Of a DNA stretch of 64,000 nt, positions 44,022-54,009 are shown piece by piece; the stretch's first letter is position 1; every line of letters begins with the position of its first letter. The translations under genes and the position numbers were made by a program. The DNA lies in contig CAXXSW010000004.1 in assembly GCA_963677625.2 (NCBI GenBank), positions 558,001-622,000 of the forward strand. Direction: 5' to 3'. The notes under the pieces were generated by a model, which searched no databases, had not been told where the DNA came from, and saw nothing but the letters and a program-made list of their open reading frames with translations. This stretch comes from UBA1351 sp963677625. GTDB taxonomy: Bacteria > Bacillota > Clostridia > Lachnospirales > Vallitaleaceae.

Positions 44022-45308
44022 TTACTTAATCTTTGCATTCTCAACAATAAAATCGTAAGCTTTTTGATTTAAAATGTCTTGTTTAATGGATTCATTCTCA
44101 TCAGTTCCGATGGTCTCTTTAATCTTTTCAATTTCCATATTATAGGTTTCAGCCATTTTTGAGATTTCCGCTTCAACGTCTTCATCTGAAACTTCGAAGT
44201 TTTCTGCTTTGGCAATAGCTTCAAGTACTAATCTAGCTTCAATTTTCTTCTTAGCTTCTTCTTTCATACTGTCTTTTAATGTTTCCATGTTTTGACCAGT
44301 ATATTGGAAATATTGTTCCAAAGACAGACCTTGATATTGAAGACGATTTGCCATATCGTAAACCATATTCTCTGCTTCAAGATCAACCATTGGTTCCGGT
44401 AATACAATTGTTGCATTTTCTACTGCTTTTTGCAAGAGTTCATCTTTAAGTTTATTGTCTGCAGCTGTCTGAGCGGTTTCTGCTAACCCAGCCTTAATAC
44501 TTTCTTTGTACTCATCTAAGGTATCAAATTCAGATACATCCTTAGCTAGTTCATCGTCAAGTTCTGGAAGTTCCTTGAACTTAATACCGTTAATCTTAAC
44601 TTTAAACATAGCAGGCTTACCTGCTAATTCAGCTTGTTGATATTCTTCTGGGAATGAAACATTCACTTCAAGTTCATCACCTATATTCTTACCAACTAAC
44701 TGATCTTCAAAAGTATCAATAAATGAATGTGACCCAATAACCAAATCATGACCGTCAGCCTGACCACCTGGGAAAGCTTCTCCATCCATAAAGCCTTCAA
44801 AATCAATATTAACTGTGTCACCCTCTTGTATAGATCTATCAGTTACTTCAACTAATCTTGAGTTTTGTTCAAGTACTTTGTCAAGTTCAGCCTGAATTTG
44901 TTCATCACTAACTTCTACTGAATCTTTTTCACCTTCAAGGCCTTTATACTCGCCTAGTTCAGGTTCTGGCTTAACAGCTACCTGAGCAGTAAAGATAAAA
45001 GATTTACCTTCTTCAATCTGCTCAACATCAATATCAGGTCTTGATACAACTTCTAAACCTTCTTCTTCAACTGCTTTATCATAAGCATCTGGAATACAGA
45101 TGTTAGCTGCATCTTCATAAAAAATCCCTGCACCATATGTTTTCTCGATTAACTTTCTTGGTGCTTTACCTTTTCTAAAACCAGGAATTTGGATATTCTT
45201 TTTTTCCTTGTTATACGCTTGATTCAGGGCCTTTTTAAAGGTATCTGTCTCAACTTCGATTGTCAATTTTACCATACTGTTTTCCAGTGTTTCAACTTTT
45301 GTACTCAT
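44022..45308 (-). CDS. tig: Trigger factor, ribosome-bound chaperone
   Basis: 428 residues. N-terminal ribosome-binding domain with the signature GFRKGKAP, central FKBP-type PPIase domain (GDTVNIDFEGFMDGEAFPGG), and C-terminal helical chaperone domain. AAGGAGG stands before the ATG. It is the first gene of the tig-clpP-clpX-lon group and has a good promoter at 45378-45406. Confidence 0.97.
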   Translation of the reverse strand: MSTKVETLENSMVKLTIEVETDTFKKALNQAYNKEKKNIQIPGFRKGKAPRKLIEKTYGAGIFYEDAANICIPDAYDKAVEEEGLEVVSRPDIDVEQIEEGKSFIFTAQVAVKPEPELGEYKGLEGEKDSVEVSDEQIQAELDKVLEQNSRLVEVTDRSIQEGDTVNIDFEGFMDGEAFPGGQADGHDLVIGSHSFIDTFEDQLVGKNIGDELEVNVSFPEEYQQAELAGKPAMFKVKINGIKFKELPELDDELAKDVSEFDTLDEYKESIKAGLAETAQTAADNKLKDELLQKAVENATIVLPEPMVDLEAENMVYDMANRLQYQGLSLEQYFQYTGQNMETLKDSMKEEAKKKIEARLVLEAIAKAENFEVSDEDVEAEISKMAETYNMEIEKIKETIGTDENESIKQDILNQKAYDFIVENAKIK

Positions 45309-45377
45309 TGTACTGTGTTTCCTCCTTAGTTAAGCTCTATATTCAAGGCATACGAGCCCATAATAAACCATTACCAT

Positions 45378-45406
45378 ATTATAACATAAGTCTTTTTTCA
45401 TGTGAA
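45378..45406 (-). promoter_or_regulatory. Promoter of tig
   Basis: On the minus strand: TTCACA, 17-nt spacer, TATAAT, about 70 nt before the tig start. Confidence 0.7.
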
Positions 45407-45494
45407 CCCCAAATATGTACTTTTCTTTCCATATGAAAACGCCTTTTCCTCTAGCTTTGATTGTCTTACAATTAATGCAAAGATCTCAAATAAA

Positions 45495-45537
45495 AAAGAC
45501 GTTGCATCAAAATCACATTGATGCAACATCTTTTTTT
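45495..45537. terminator. Terminator of the opp operon
   Basis: GTTGCATCA / TGATGCAAC, a 9-bp stem with A-run and T-run on either side. On the minus strand it ends the transcript that includes the 96-residue gene; the stop codon lies at its border. Confidence 0.85.
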
Positions 45538-45817
45538 ACTTAAGCCAAATGTGAATACAAAACAGAATAAACAGGTAACCTCCACCAACAAATATCATTG
45601 CAATGGTGAGACCAGCTAAAACAGCTGAGAGTATAAGGCTGCGTCTTTCCTTCTTAGTCAGTTCCTGAGTATTCTCAGACGACGGGTAATCCTCTGTGGC
45701 TCTAAGCTTTTCATTTCTTCTAGACAATGCAGAAAAGCTAAAATACCATGGAGTCTGTTTTGTTTCACTCATATCGACAATGGTTCGACCATCATCATGG
45801 AAATCATTCTTTCCCAT
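45536..45817 (-). CDS. Small membrane protein at the end of the opp operon (unknown)
   Basis: 93 residues from the ATG at 45817 (AGGTG six nt upstream; the GTG at 45826 is less likely). The hydrophilic N-terminal half, with TKQTPWYFSFSALSRRNEKLRATEDYP, precedes a strong hydrophobic region (LILSAVLAGLTIAMIFVGGGYLFILFCIHIWL) that makes one long or two short membrane helices. Same strand as oppF, 30 nt downstream, and before the operon terminator, so it is probably transcribed with the peptide transporter. Not recognised; the aromatic YFSFSALSRR segment is a possible conserved motif. Confidence 0.7.
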   Translation of the reverse strand: MGKNDFHDDGRTIVDMSETKQTPWYFSFSALSRRNEKLRATEDYPSSENTQELTKKERRSLILSAVLAGLTIAMIFVGGGYLFILFCIHIWLK

Positions 45818-45846
45818 TGTTAACACCTACTTCTGTATACTGGCAA

Positions 45847-46896
45847 TTACTTGTTATACAAATGACAAGATACCATATGTCCCGGATCAACTTCAATTTC
45901 CTCTGGCACTTGAGTTTTACAGATGTCCATGCAATATTGACACCTAGTATGAAATTTACAACCACTTGGAGGATTAGCCGGTGATGGAGGTGTTCCTTCC
46001 ATTACTATACGGTTAATCTTAGCTGTTGGATCCGGCACAGGAATTGCTGAAAACAAAGCTTTTGTGTAAGGATGAGACGGATTCTTGAAAATATCTTCTT
46101 TCTTTCCATACTCAACAATATTTCCTAAGTACATAACACCAATGGTATCTGATATATGTTCAACTACAGACAAGTCATGAGAGATGAAAAGGAATGTTAA
46201 GTTATATTTTTCTTGCAAATCCATAAGTAAGTTAATGATTTGTGCTTGAACAGAAACATCAAGAGCGGAAACCGCCTCGTCACACACAACAAACTCTGGA
46301 TTAAGCGCTAAGGCTCTTGCAATACATATTCTTTGTCTTTGTCCGCCAGAAAACTCATGAGGATAACGGTCTTTATGGTAGGGTTGCAAACCACAAGCTT
46401 CCATAATCTCATCAATATATGCATTCAGCCTTTCTTTTGGTACAATTCCATGTTCCACAACAGCCTCACCTATAATTTCCTTAACAGGAAGTCTTGGTGA
46501 AAGACTTGAATATGGATCTTGGAAAATAATCTGAAATCTAGGTCTTACTGACCTAAGTTCTTTCTTGTTATAATCAAAAATTTCCTCACCATCAAATAGG
46601 ACTTGACCAGCACTTTTATCGATAAGTCGAAGAAGGGTACGGCCAACAGTGGTCTTACCACAACCCGACTCACCAACGAGTCCCATGGTTGTACCTCTTT
46701 CAACTTTAAAACTTACGCCATCAACGGCTTTAACATAACCTACAGTTCTTTGTAATAAACCATCTTCTATAGGGAAGTACTTACGTAACTTGTTGACTTC
46801 CAAAATGTATTTATCAGTATCAGGGACTATAGGCGTATAATCTGTGTCAATATAGACACGTGCTTTACGTTCTTCTTTTATCTTTTTATCAGCCAT
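45847..46896 (-). CDS. oppF: Oligopeptide ABC transporter ATPase OppF
   Basis: 349 residues. Walker A GESGCGKTT, signature FSGGQRQRI, Walker B VVCDEAVSALD, and the OppF/OppD C-terminal extension with CKFHTRCQYCMDIC, where the cysteines form an iron-sulfur or metal site in related ATPases. It powers peptide uptake with OppD. ATG lies 16 nt after the oppD stop. Confidence 0.95.
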   Translation of the reverse strand: MADKKIKEERKARVYIDTDYTPIVPDTDKYILEVNKLRKYFPIEDGLLQRTVGYVKAVDGVSFKVERGTTMGLVGESGCGKTTVGRTLLRLIDKSAGQVLFDGEEIFDYNKKELRSVRPRFQIIFQDPYSSLSPRLPVKEIIGEAVVEHGIVPKERLNAYIDEIMEACGLQPYHKDRYPHEFSGGQRQRICIARALALNPEFVVCDEAVSALDVSVQAQIINLLMDLQEKYNLTFLFISHDLSVVEHISDTIGVMYLGNIVEYGKKEDIFKNPSHPYTKALFSAIPVPDPTAKINRIVMEGTPPSPANPPSGCKFHTRCQYCMDICKTQVPEEIEVDPGHMVSCHLYNK

Positions 46897-46912
46897 GATT
46901 CAATCCCCTTTT

Positions 46913-48112
46913 CTATTCATACAAGTAGCAAGATACACTGTGAGTCTCAGTAAGCTTAATCTCTGGAGGATATTTCCCTTGGCACTTACCGAATGCTTTT
47001 TCACAACGGTCTCTAAAGTAGCAATAATCAGGCATATCAACAGGATTTGGAACCTTACCCGGAATTGAGTAAAGTCTATCAGCTCCCTTATTAACACCTG
47101 GCAAGGAAGCCATCAAACCAAGAGTATATGGATGACTTGGGTTCTTGAATATCTCATGAACCGTACCTTTTTCGATGACACGTCCCGCATACATGACAAC
47201 TACATAATCTGCCATACCTGCTATAACACCTAGGTCATGGGTAATCATCATGATACTTGAATTAATCTTGTCTTTCAGTTCATGAAGAATATCTAATATT
47301 TGAGCTTGAATAGTCACATCTAAAGCTGTCGTAGGCTCATCAGCAACAATTAGTACTGGGTTGCAGGCAAGAGCCATGGCAATCATAACCCTTTGTCTCA
47401 TTCCACCTGAAAGTTCATGGGGATACATCTCGTATACACCTTCTGCATTAGCAATACCAACAATATCCAGCATTTCAATAGTTCTCTTTTTCATCTTCTC
47501 AGCTAAAGCTTTTTTATACTGCCTAGCAGATGAATAATCGTCACGATTAATTGGGTCATTTTGAAGTGCATATTCAAGGTGAAGCTCAATAACTTCTTCT
47601 ATTTGGGAACCGATTTTAAAAACCGGATTCAATGACGTCATTGGCTCTTGGAAGATCATCGACATTTTATTACCACGAAGAGAATACATTTCACTTTGGG
47701 GAGTCTTGGTTATATCGTAAACCTTGTCTCCTGTATTGAAACGAATCTCACCTTCAACCATTTGACCCGTTGGTCTTTGCACCAATTGCATCATTGACAA
47801 ACTTGTTACAGACTTACCGCAACCTGATTCACCTACGATACCAACAGTCTTACCTCTTGGGACTTCAAATGATACACCATTTACAGCCTTGACTGTTCCT
47901 ACATCAGTGAAGAAATAAGTGTGCAGATTATCAAACTCAACAACATTTTCTGGATTCTTCATTTCAGTTAAATATTCGGATTCCGGTACGTTTTGTCGCT
48001 TATGTCGCTTTTCGTACTCTGAAATAATCTTTCTGTTGCTTTTAGAAATAGCTCTTGACTCTTTAGCAGAAAGAAAATTGGAATTTTTAGCTTTCTTATT
48101 ATTATTAGCCAT
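46913..48112 (-). CDS. oppD: Oligopeptide ABC transporter ATPase OppD
   Basis: 399 residues. N-terminal basic extension of ~55 residues not found in all homologues (KKAKNSNFLSAKESRAISKS). Walker A GESGCGKSV, signature LSGGMRQRV, Walker B IVADEPTTALD and the C-terminal Cys motif YCYFRDRCEKAFGKC. Partner of OppF. It follows oppC by 11 nt. Confidence 0.95.
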   Translation of the reverse strand: MANNNKKAKNSNFLSAKESRAISKSNRKIISEYEKRHKRQNVPESEYLTEMKNPENVVEFDNLHTYFFTDVGTVKAVNGVSFEVPRGKTVGIVGESGCGKSVTSLSMMQLVQRPTGQMVEGEIRFNTGDKVYDITKTPQSEMYSLRGNKMSMIFQEPMTSLNPVFKIGSQIEEVIELHLEYALQNDPINRDDYSSARQYKKALAEKMKKRTIEMLDIVGIANAEGVYEMYPHELSGGMRQRVMIAMALACNPVLIVADEPTTALDVTIQAQILDILHELKDKINSSIMMITHDLGVIAGMADYVVVMYAGRVIEKGTVHEIFKNPSHPYTLGLMASLPGVNKGADRLYSIPGKVPNPVDMPDYCYFRDRCEKAFGKCQGKYPPEIKLTETHSVSCYLYE

Positions 48113-48123
48113 CGTTATCCTCC

Positions 48124-49860
48124 TTATCTCTTAGCTTTCGGGTCAAATGCATCACGTAATCCATCACCGATGAAGTTAAATCCTAGTACAGTAATCAGAA
48201 TACAGATACCGGCTGGGATCCAAGCAAAGGTATAGTTTGATAGAACGTGAACATTGTTAACTGCATTAATAATATTACCCCAAGAAGCAAATGGGAACTT
48301 AACCCCAACTCCTAAGAAAGACAGAACTGATTCAGTAAGGATAACGCTACCAAGACTAAGTGTACATATTACAATCAACTGTGGAATAACATTGGGAATC
48401 AAGTGCTTAAAAATTCTTTTTGAAACACGAATTCCTGTTGCTTCTGTAGCTGTCATAAATTCTTGCTCACGAAGAGAAAGAATCTGGCCCCGAACCATTC
48501 TAGCTATACTAGGCCAACTCAAGACTGCAAGTATCATCATTAACATATTCAGCCGTACTTGTGGATCTATCCTTAATTGGTCTAAAACAGCTCCAATAAT
48601 AATAAACAAAGGTAATGACGGAATACAGTTAAATGTATCAACAACACGCATAATCAGCATATCGACCCACTTACCAAAATATCCTGCCACACCACCAAGA
48701 ATAATACCAATGGTAGTAGAAATGGCAACAACTAAAAATCCAATACGAAGGGAAATACGACCACCATACATAAGTCTAGTTAGGATATCCATACCATGAC
48801 CATCTGTTCCAAGTAAATGTTCTTTACTTGGAGAAGCATATTCATCAACAAGATAAGTTGACTCTTCATGCTCCAAAGTCCATTGAAGGTTTTGTCTGTA
48901 AAGACGAAAAGTTTCTTCGCCAGCTCCTTTTTCATCATACAGGAAGGTTTCTTCTTCCTTCTGAACCGCTTCACGAATTCTAGCCTTGAAATCAAGTGAA
49001 AAAAACGAATCTTCGTAAAAGGGTTCTATTGAATATCTAGAAATATTGGCATAAAGCTCTCCATCAAGAGAAACTTCTGTCATCCCATCTTTGTCCGCAA
49101 GCATATAGGTCACACCGTCAAGGTCAATAGTTTTAGCACCCTCACGAATTCCATTTTCTACTGCAACAGCAAAATCAAAGGAATGTTTACTTTCTTTATT
49201 TGCATAATCATATACATTTTTTGATGCAACTACTATAGGTTTTGCTCTGTATAGAACATTGTTCTTATTATCATAAGCAATCATATAAGTTTCTCCATCA
49301 AAGTCAAAGACGCTTTCTTCATCCTTAATTGATGCAATTACAACTTGGTTGAAGTCATCACCTAAACCATCAACACTTGTATTTACAGATATATCGCCGC
49401 GAAGAGAAAGGGTTAAACCGATTTCATCAACACTATAGATCATATAGAAATCATCATCAAATTTACGTTGAGCAAATAAACGATCACCAGATTCAAAAAT
49501 CGGTGACTCTTCAGAAGTTGCTAACACAAATTGGCTGACATCAAGAGTGGTGAAATCAACACCTTCATCAATGACATACCTTAAATTCTCATTTTCAGTA
49601 ATGCCGGCATAAACCTTATACATACTTTCGTACTTTTTGAATACTTCTGTCTCACTATAAGACATTAAAAAACCGCCAATAAATGAAAATATAAACATAC
49701 CTACGATAAAAATCATTCCCGTTATAGCCAAACGGTTACGAACAAATCGCTTTAGCACTAGCATTGTAGGAGAAAGAGTTTTGACCCGAGATTCATCCCC
49801 AAGATCAAGTTCCTCTTGATCTTCTACATTATTTTCGTAATCTTTGTTTTCAATTGACAT
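48124..49860 (-). CDS. oppC: OppC permease with a large extracellular insert
   Basis: 578 residues, while typical OppC proteins have about 300. The permease core is normal: an N-terminal span (LAITGMIFIVGMFIFSFIGGF) and the C-terminal five-helix transport domain starting at GTDGHGMDILTRLMYGGRIS, with the ATPase-contact loop EATGIRVSKRIFKHLIPN. Between them sit ~250 extra residues (about 65-340) that contain repeated segments of the type FxxDGxxYMLAxK and a following strand, implying a beta-rich extracellular module. A smaller insert occurs in some Clostridia OppC proteins. Its role may be peptide capture or contact with the oversized OppA. Confidence 0.92.
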   Translation of the reverse strand: MSIENKDYENNVEDQEELDLGDESRVKTLSPTMLVLKRFVRNRLAITGMIFIVGMFIFSFIGGFLMSYSETEVFKKYESMYKVYAGITENENLRYVIDEGVDFTTLDVSQFVLATSEESPIFESGDRLFAQRKFDDDFYMIYSVDEIGLTLSLRGDISVNTSVDGLGDDFNQVVIASIKDEESVFDFDGETYMIAYDNKNNVLYRAKPIVVASKNVYDYANKESKHSFDFAVAVENGIREGAKTIDLDGVTYMLADKDGMTEVSLDGELYANISRYSIEPFYEDSFFSLDFKARIREAVQKEEETFLYDEKGAGEETFRLYRQNLQWTLEHEESTYLVDEYASPSKEHLLGTDGHGMDILTRLMYGGRISLRIGFLVVAISTTIGIILGGVAGYFGKWVDMLIMRVVDTFNCIPSLPLFIIIGAVLDQLRIDPQVRLNMLMMILAVLSWPSIARMVRGQILSLREQEFMTATEATGIRVSKRIFKHLIPNVIPQLIVICTLSLGSVILTESVLSFLGVGVKFPFASWGNIINAVNNVHVLSNYTFAWIPAGICILITVLGFNFIGDGLRDAFDPKAKR

Positions 49861-49872
49861 GTTAAAACCTCC

Positions 49873-50859
49873 CTATCGTATTCTGACACGGGGGTCAACT
49901 ACAGCATAAAGAATATCTGCAATTAACGTTCCCAGCAAAGTCAAAATTGCCAAAAATGTCATATAAAACATAGAGAATGGTATATCTCCTGATATCATTG
50001 CTTCATATGACGTACGTCCGATACCTGTGATACCGAATAAGGTCTCAGTGATCATAGCGCCTGCAAAAAGTCCAGGTAATGACCCACCAAGAATAGTAAC
50101 GATAGGAATCAATGTATTTCTAAAAGCATGGTAGTTGATAACTTTGTTTTCCGACAAACCTTTAGCTCTTGCTGTACGTATATAATCGGAATTCAGAACT
50201 TCCAGCATATTAGTTCTTGTATAACGCATCAAACCACCAATACTAGCAATAACAATAGTAATGGTTGGTAGAATAAAGTGTTTCCCTATATCAAGTATCT
50301 GTCCGAAAGGAGATAACTGTTCATGGAATCTACCAACGGTTCCATAAAGATCCAGCCAACCCAAATTAATAGAGAACACTAGTTTAAGGATTGTTGCAAA
50401 GAAAAACAAGGGTAAGGATATACCTAGAAGCGCAATAACTGTAACCGCATAATCCAATCGGCTGTACTGCCGCCTTGCCGCCATAATACCTAAAGGCACT
50501 GCAATGATAATCTGCAGGATAAACGTTATGCTTCCCAAGGCAAAGGAATACCATATAGTATCTTTAAATTTTTGTATAACAGGTACATTGTATTTCCAAC
50601 TGTCACCAAAGTTTCCGACAACGGCTTTCTTTGCCCACACAAAATACCCTTCTATGATACCTTTATCCATACCATAGACAACATTTAACTGATCCATCCA
50701 TTCCTCAAAACTTTTTGAACCTGGTAGGTTGGATCTCTCACGTGCAATTTGTTCAACATAAGAAGTTGGAATACTCCTTAGTATGGTGTATACAATCAGC
50801 GTAACAAAAAAGAGAATAATGACGCTGATAAATAGTCTCTTAATAATATAATTTCGCAA
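49873..50859 (-). CDS. oppB: OppB permease
   Basis: About 328 residues, with six membrane helices and the transporter loop EVLNSDYIRTARAKGLSENKVINYHAFRNTLIP. The reading frame extends to 50889 with a GTG, but a good AGGAAGGG lies within it before a TTG at 50859, which I chose (MRNYIIKRLFISVIILF). It pairs with OppC to form the peptide channel. The oppC gene starts 12 nt downstream. Confidence 0.92.
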   Translation of the reverse strand: MRNYIIKRLFISVIILFFVTLIVYTILRSIPTSYVEQIARERSNLPGSKSFEEWMDQLNVVYGMDKGIIEGYFVWAKKAVVGNFGDSWKYNVPVIQKFKDTIWYSFALGSITFILQIIIAVPLGIMAARRQYSRLDYAVTVIALLGISLPLFFFATILKLVFSINLGWLDLYGTVGRFHEQLSPFGQILDIGKHFILPTITIVIASIGGLMRYTRTNMLEVLNSDYIRTARAKGLSENKVINYHAFRNTLIPIVTILGGSLPGLFAGAMITETLFGITGIGRTSYEAMISGDIPFSMFYMTFLAILTLLGTLIADILYAVVDPRVRIR

Positions 50860-51048
50860 TTTAATAACCCTTCCTAAGCCAATTAGCACCCGTCAGCCAA
50901 TCGCCTACTAAATTTTTGTCCGGAAAGTGTGCATACTTTCCATTTTTTAAAGCATCAAAGCTTCTAAGTCAAAAACTCTTAGCCATTAGACATTTCACAT
51001 TTCATACTTCTTTGCGATGAAGTAATAAAACACATTTGTACAGACGGA

Positions 51049-51077
51049 AATTTGAGCCCAAAATTTGGGCTCAAATT
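51049..51077 (-). other. Strong stem-loop between oppA and oppB
   Basis: AATTTGAGCCCAAA / TTTGGGCTCAAATT pair nearly perfectly over 14 bp. It lies about 34 nt after the oppA stop, in the 250-nt oppA-oppB gap. No long U-tract, so it more likely stabilises the oppA 3' end and lets oppA be expressed more than the downstream genes, as in other binding-protein operons (inference). Confidence 0.65.
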
Positions 51078-51110
51078 CCAGTCATTGTATTATGAAATTA
51101 AAATATCTAA

Positions 51111-53618
51111 TTAGTTCATTTCCAACAATTCAATATCATGCATCCAGTCCCAGAAAGTAGTAATATCTGGAGTTACTGTATCAAGATTAACTCTCTCAGT
51201 TGAGAAAATTATACAATTCTGACGTTGGTAAATAGGAACTTCAACAGCCCAATCGATAATTAAGTCAAGAGCAGCTTTATAAGCAGCTTTTCTGTAAGCT
51301 TGATCATCAGATTTACGAGCATCCATAATCAACTTGTCAAGGTCAGGGTCAGCTATATGATAATGGTTTGAATGAGTTGAGTTATCTGAATGATAAATTT
51401 GGTACATATCTGGGTCAATTGTAGCTCCCCAAGCAGCACACCAAAACTCTTGTGTCTCAGCATCTAACTTATCCCAAAGGACATTTGTATCAGATGGGTC
51501 ATCAAGAATAATTGAGAAGCCAATACCTTCAAGCGCTTCCTTAAACATTGTTGCAATCGTAAAGGATGGGTGATCTCCTGATCCACCACCTGGAACGATA
51601 ATTTCGTACTCAAGTTTAGCACCTTCTGGAGCTGCAGTGAACTCACCTGCTGCTTCGTCATAAGTATAGCCTGCTGCAATAAAGTAATCAATGGCTGTTG
51701 CAATAGCTGCATCGTACTTAGCTTCAGCATCCATATCTGATGTATAAATTGGATTACCATCTTTATCTTCAGAAAATGCAACTTTATATCCTTCATCAGA
51801 CTTTTGTGGTGCAGCCCATGAAGTGTTAGACATTGGATAGTTAATAACTGATGCTCTCTCGCCGTAATATGAATCGATTGAGAAATCTCTATAAACTGAA
51901 AGTATAGTTGCAAAACCTTTACGAAGAGCTTTTGACTCATCACTGGCAGGTTGTCCACCTACATTTACTGTATTAGCATTAATACCAATATATCCATAGC
52001 CGAGATTATCAACAGTATTCGTTGTGATAACATCACCAGTAACTTCACCATTGGAATTATAAGTCTTGATTTCTTCAACTGCAGCCGTACCAAATGAAGG
52101 GTCTGTAACATCAATAGTTCCAGTACCTATACCTGAAATCTTATCATTGTCAGCACTTTCTTTAAGTTGAAGGTAATTAGTCTTAGGCATTCCTTTATAG
52201 TAATTTTCATTTGCTTCGTAATAGATAACTTTGTTTTCATACTTGATAAATTTATATGGACCAGCACCCACTGGAGCATTAGTCTTAGCTTTCACCGCAG
52301 AAAGATCACCATATGGAAAACCAAATTGATTGTTTTCATAGTCATACATGCTTACATCACCGTAGTAATGAAGAGGTGCAACTTGAACACCTAATTTATA
52401 GATGGCTGCTGCATCAAATCCGTCAAGCGTCACTTCAACAGTCACGTCATCGAGTTTCTTAATACCTGCTATATTAGGAACTCCACCTTCGCCCATTGAC
52501 TCATCTTTTGAACCAATTTCAGCGATAAATCTATCTTTTGCCACTATGTCAGGAGTTACATCATTAGGTGACTCATTAGCTGCTACATATGCAGCAATTG
52601 TGCCATATGCTGCAACGACTTCATTAAAGTAGTCTTCAACAGTTGGTGTTTGACCATTAGCAATATCAAATTGTGTCTCTGTAATTGCTGTTGTCAAGAC
52701 TAATGTGTCAGGATCCACAGTACCAAATCCCCATAAAGCCATACCTGCTGCAACTTTCTTACCTTCGTCATCAGCAGCCTCTTCAGCTGGGTAACCTGCA
52801 TAATCTGGATATAAGGAAGCATAATTAGCATAACAATAATCTACAATAGATTGAACGTCTTTCATCCATTCTTCGTTTGTGATATTCCACATAGCCTCTT
52901 GAATTTCAGGAGTAAATGAATCAGCATCAGTAGGAACATAATCAGGACCTGCTGTAGCGATTTCATCATACATAGCTTTATACTTGTCATAAACTTCTGA
53001 AGAAGTTTGTGTACGGTAGTCTTGCATACCTACAATCGGCGCTGAATAAAGTGTTGACGAACCATCATAAGAAGGATCAGAAAGTGCATAGTAAGAAAAG
53101 ATAATGTCATCTGCATCCATAACTTCACCGTCACTGAACTTTACATCATCTCTGATTGTCCAAGTATAAACTGTTTGGTCAGCTGCTTCATCATAATTTA
53201 CATCAATGTTAGCAATACCGGTGTATAGGTAGTCATTCCCGTTGTATGGAACTGTTTCCCCTTCAATAGCGTTGTAAACGATACCACCAGCTCTGTCAGT
53301 TGTTAATAACGCAACTTGTGTTAAGGACACAGCATCTTGGTCATAACCAGTATCAGCAAAAAATGGGCTGAACTTAGAAGAAAATGCTGAATAACCAGCT
53401 ACGAGTGGTGTCGAGCCCGCCTCTTCAGTAGGTTCTTCAACAACAGGATCATCTGTCGCCTCTTCAGCTGTTTCATCAGTAGCTTCTTCACTTGTTTCTT
53501 GAGTATCAGTTGCTTCTTCTTTTTTTTCTTCATCTTTACCGCAAGCGGAAAATAACCCGAGAGCCATTGTCAAGATAAGAACCAAACTAAGATACTTGAA
53601 TAAATTTGTTTTCCTCAT
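51111..53618 (-). CDS. oppA: Large oligopeptide-binding lipoprotein OppA
   Basis: 835 residues, versus about 550-600 in typical OppA. A signal peptide ends in a lipobox LFSAC with the lipidated Cys26, followed by an acidic Thr/Glu-rich linker (29-72). The solute-binding domain (family 5) includes FSDGEVMDADDIIFSY, GAGPYKFIKYEN and LRKGFATILSVYRDF. Extra segments are inserted around residues 200-370 (for example VPTDADSFTPEIQEAMWNIT). It would bind peptides outside the membrane and hand them to OppBC. First gene of the operon; AAAGGTGAT precedes the ATG. Confidence 0.93.
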   Translation of the reverse strand: MRKTNLFKYLSLVLILTMALGLFSACGKDEEKKEEATDTQETSEEATDETAEEATDDPVVEEPTEEAGSTPLVAGYSAFSSKFSPFFADTGYDQDAVSLTQVALLTTDRAGGIVYNAIEGETVPYNGNDYLYTGIANIDVNYDEAADQTVYTWTIRDDVKFSDGEVMDADDIIFSYYALSDPSYDGSSTLYSAPIVGMQDYRTQTSSEVYDKYKAMYDEIATAGPDYVPTDADSFTPEIQEAMWNITNEEWMKDVQSIVDYCYANYASLYPDYAGYPAEEAADDEGKKVAAGMALWGFGTVDPDTLVLTTAITETQFDIANGQTPTVEDYFNEVVAAYGTIAAYVAANESPNDVTPDIVAKDRFIAEIGSKDESMGEGGVPNIAGIKKLDDVTVEVTLDGFDAAAIYKLGVQVAPLHYYGDVSMYDYENNQFGFPYGDLSAVKAKTNAPVGAGPYKFIKYENKVIYYEANENYYKGMPKTNYLQLKESADNDKISGIGTGTIDVTDPSFGTAAVEEIKTYNSNGEVTGDVITTNTVDNLGYGYIGINANTVNVGGQPASDESKALRKGFATILSVYRDFSIDSYYGERASVINYPMSNTSWAAPQKSDEGYKVAFSEDKDGNPIYTSDMDAEAKYDAAIATAIDYFIAAGYTYDEAAGEFTAAPEGAKLEYEIIVPGGGSGDHPSFTIATMFKEALEGIGFSIILDDPSDTNVLWDKLDAETQEFWCAAWGATIDPDMYQIYHSDNSTHSNHYHIADPDLDKLIMDARKSDDQAYRKAAYKAALDLIIDWAVEVPIYQRQNCIIFSTERVNLDTVTPDITTFWDWMHDIELLEMN

Positions 53619-53949
53619 ATCACCTTTTGTATGAACTTGGAAGTTTTATACATACTTTCCTTTCTCTTTTTTATACTTGTTTCCTTTTTCAAAACACCAA
53701 TTAGTATCTCAGAAAAAAGATAACTCTATGATGACTTCCGCGAGCTCTATATAGTGCTCCATCACAGTACCTATCCCCATAATGATATGGAAAAGCCTTG
53801 TCTCTCCCTAGCAAGTCTATCAAAGACAAGGGCTTACATACGTATTATTATATCATTACATAGGTGACATTTCCATAACTTTTTATTTAAAGCTATATAA
53901 CTTAAGGCCTCCTATGTTTGATACTGATAGATAATAAATTAACTAGCCT

Positions 53950-53974
53950 ATATATTTTGATTATCAAAATATAT
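53950..53974. repeat. AT-rich perfect palindrome
   Basis: ATATATTTTGAT t ATCAAAATATAT: 12-nt arms around one central base. It may be a regulator binding site for oppA; it lies between a terminator and the oppA gene. Confidence 0.6.
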
Positions 53975-53982
53975 GATAAAAA

Positions 53983-54009
53983 GGAGACTGTTGCCAAGCA
54001 ACAATCTCC
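53983..54009 (-). terminator. Terminator of the truncated substrate-binding gene
   Basis: GGAGACTGTTG / CAACAATCTCC arms around a 5-nt loop. On the minus strand it is followed by TTTTTATC. It lies just beyond the stop at 54029. Confidence 0.85.

Noticed and set aside
51111..53618. Frameshift or fusion as the cause of the 835-residue OppA
   Set aside because: The frame is continuous with normal codon use; the extra length lies in inserted loops.
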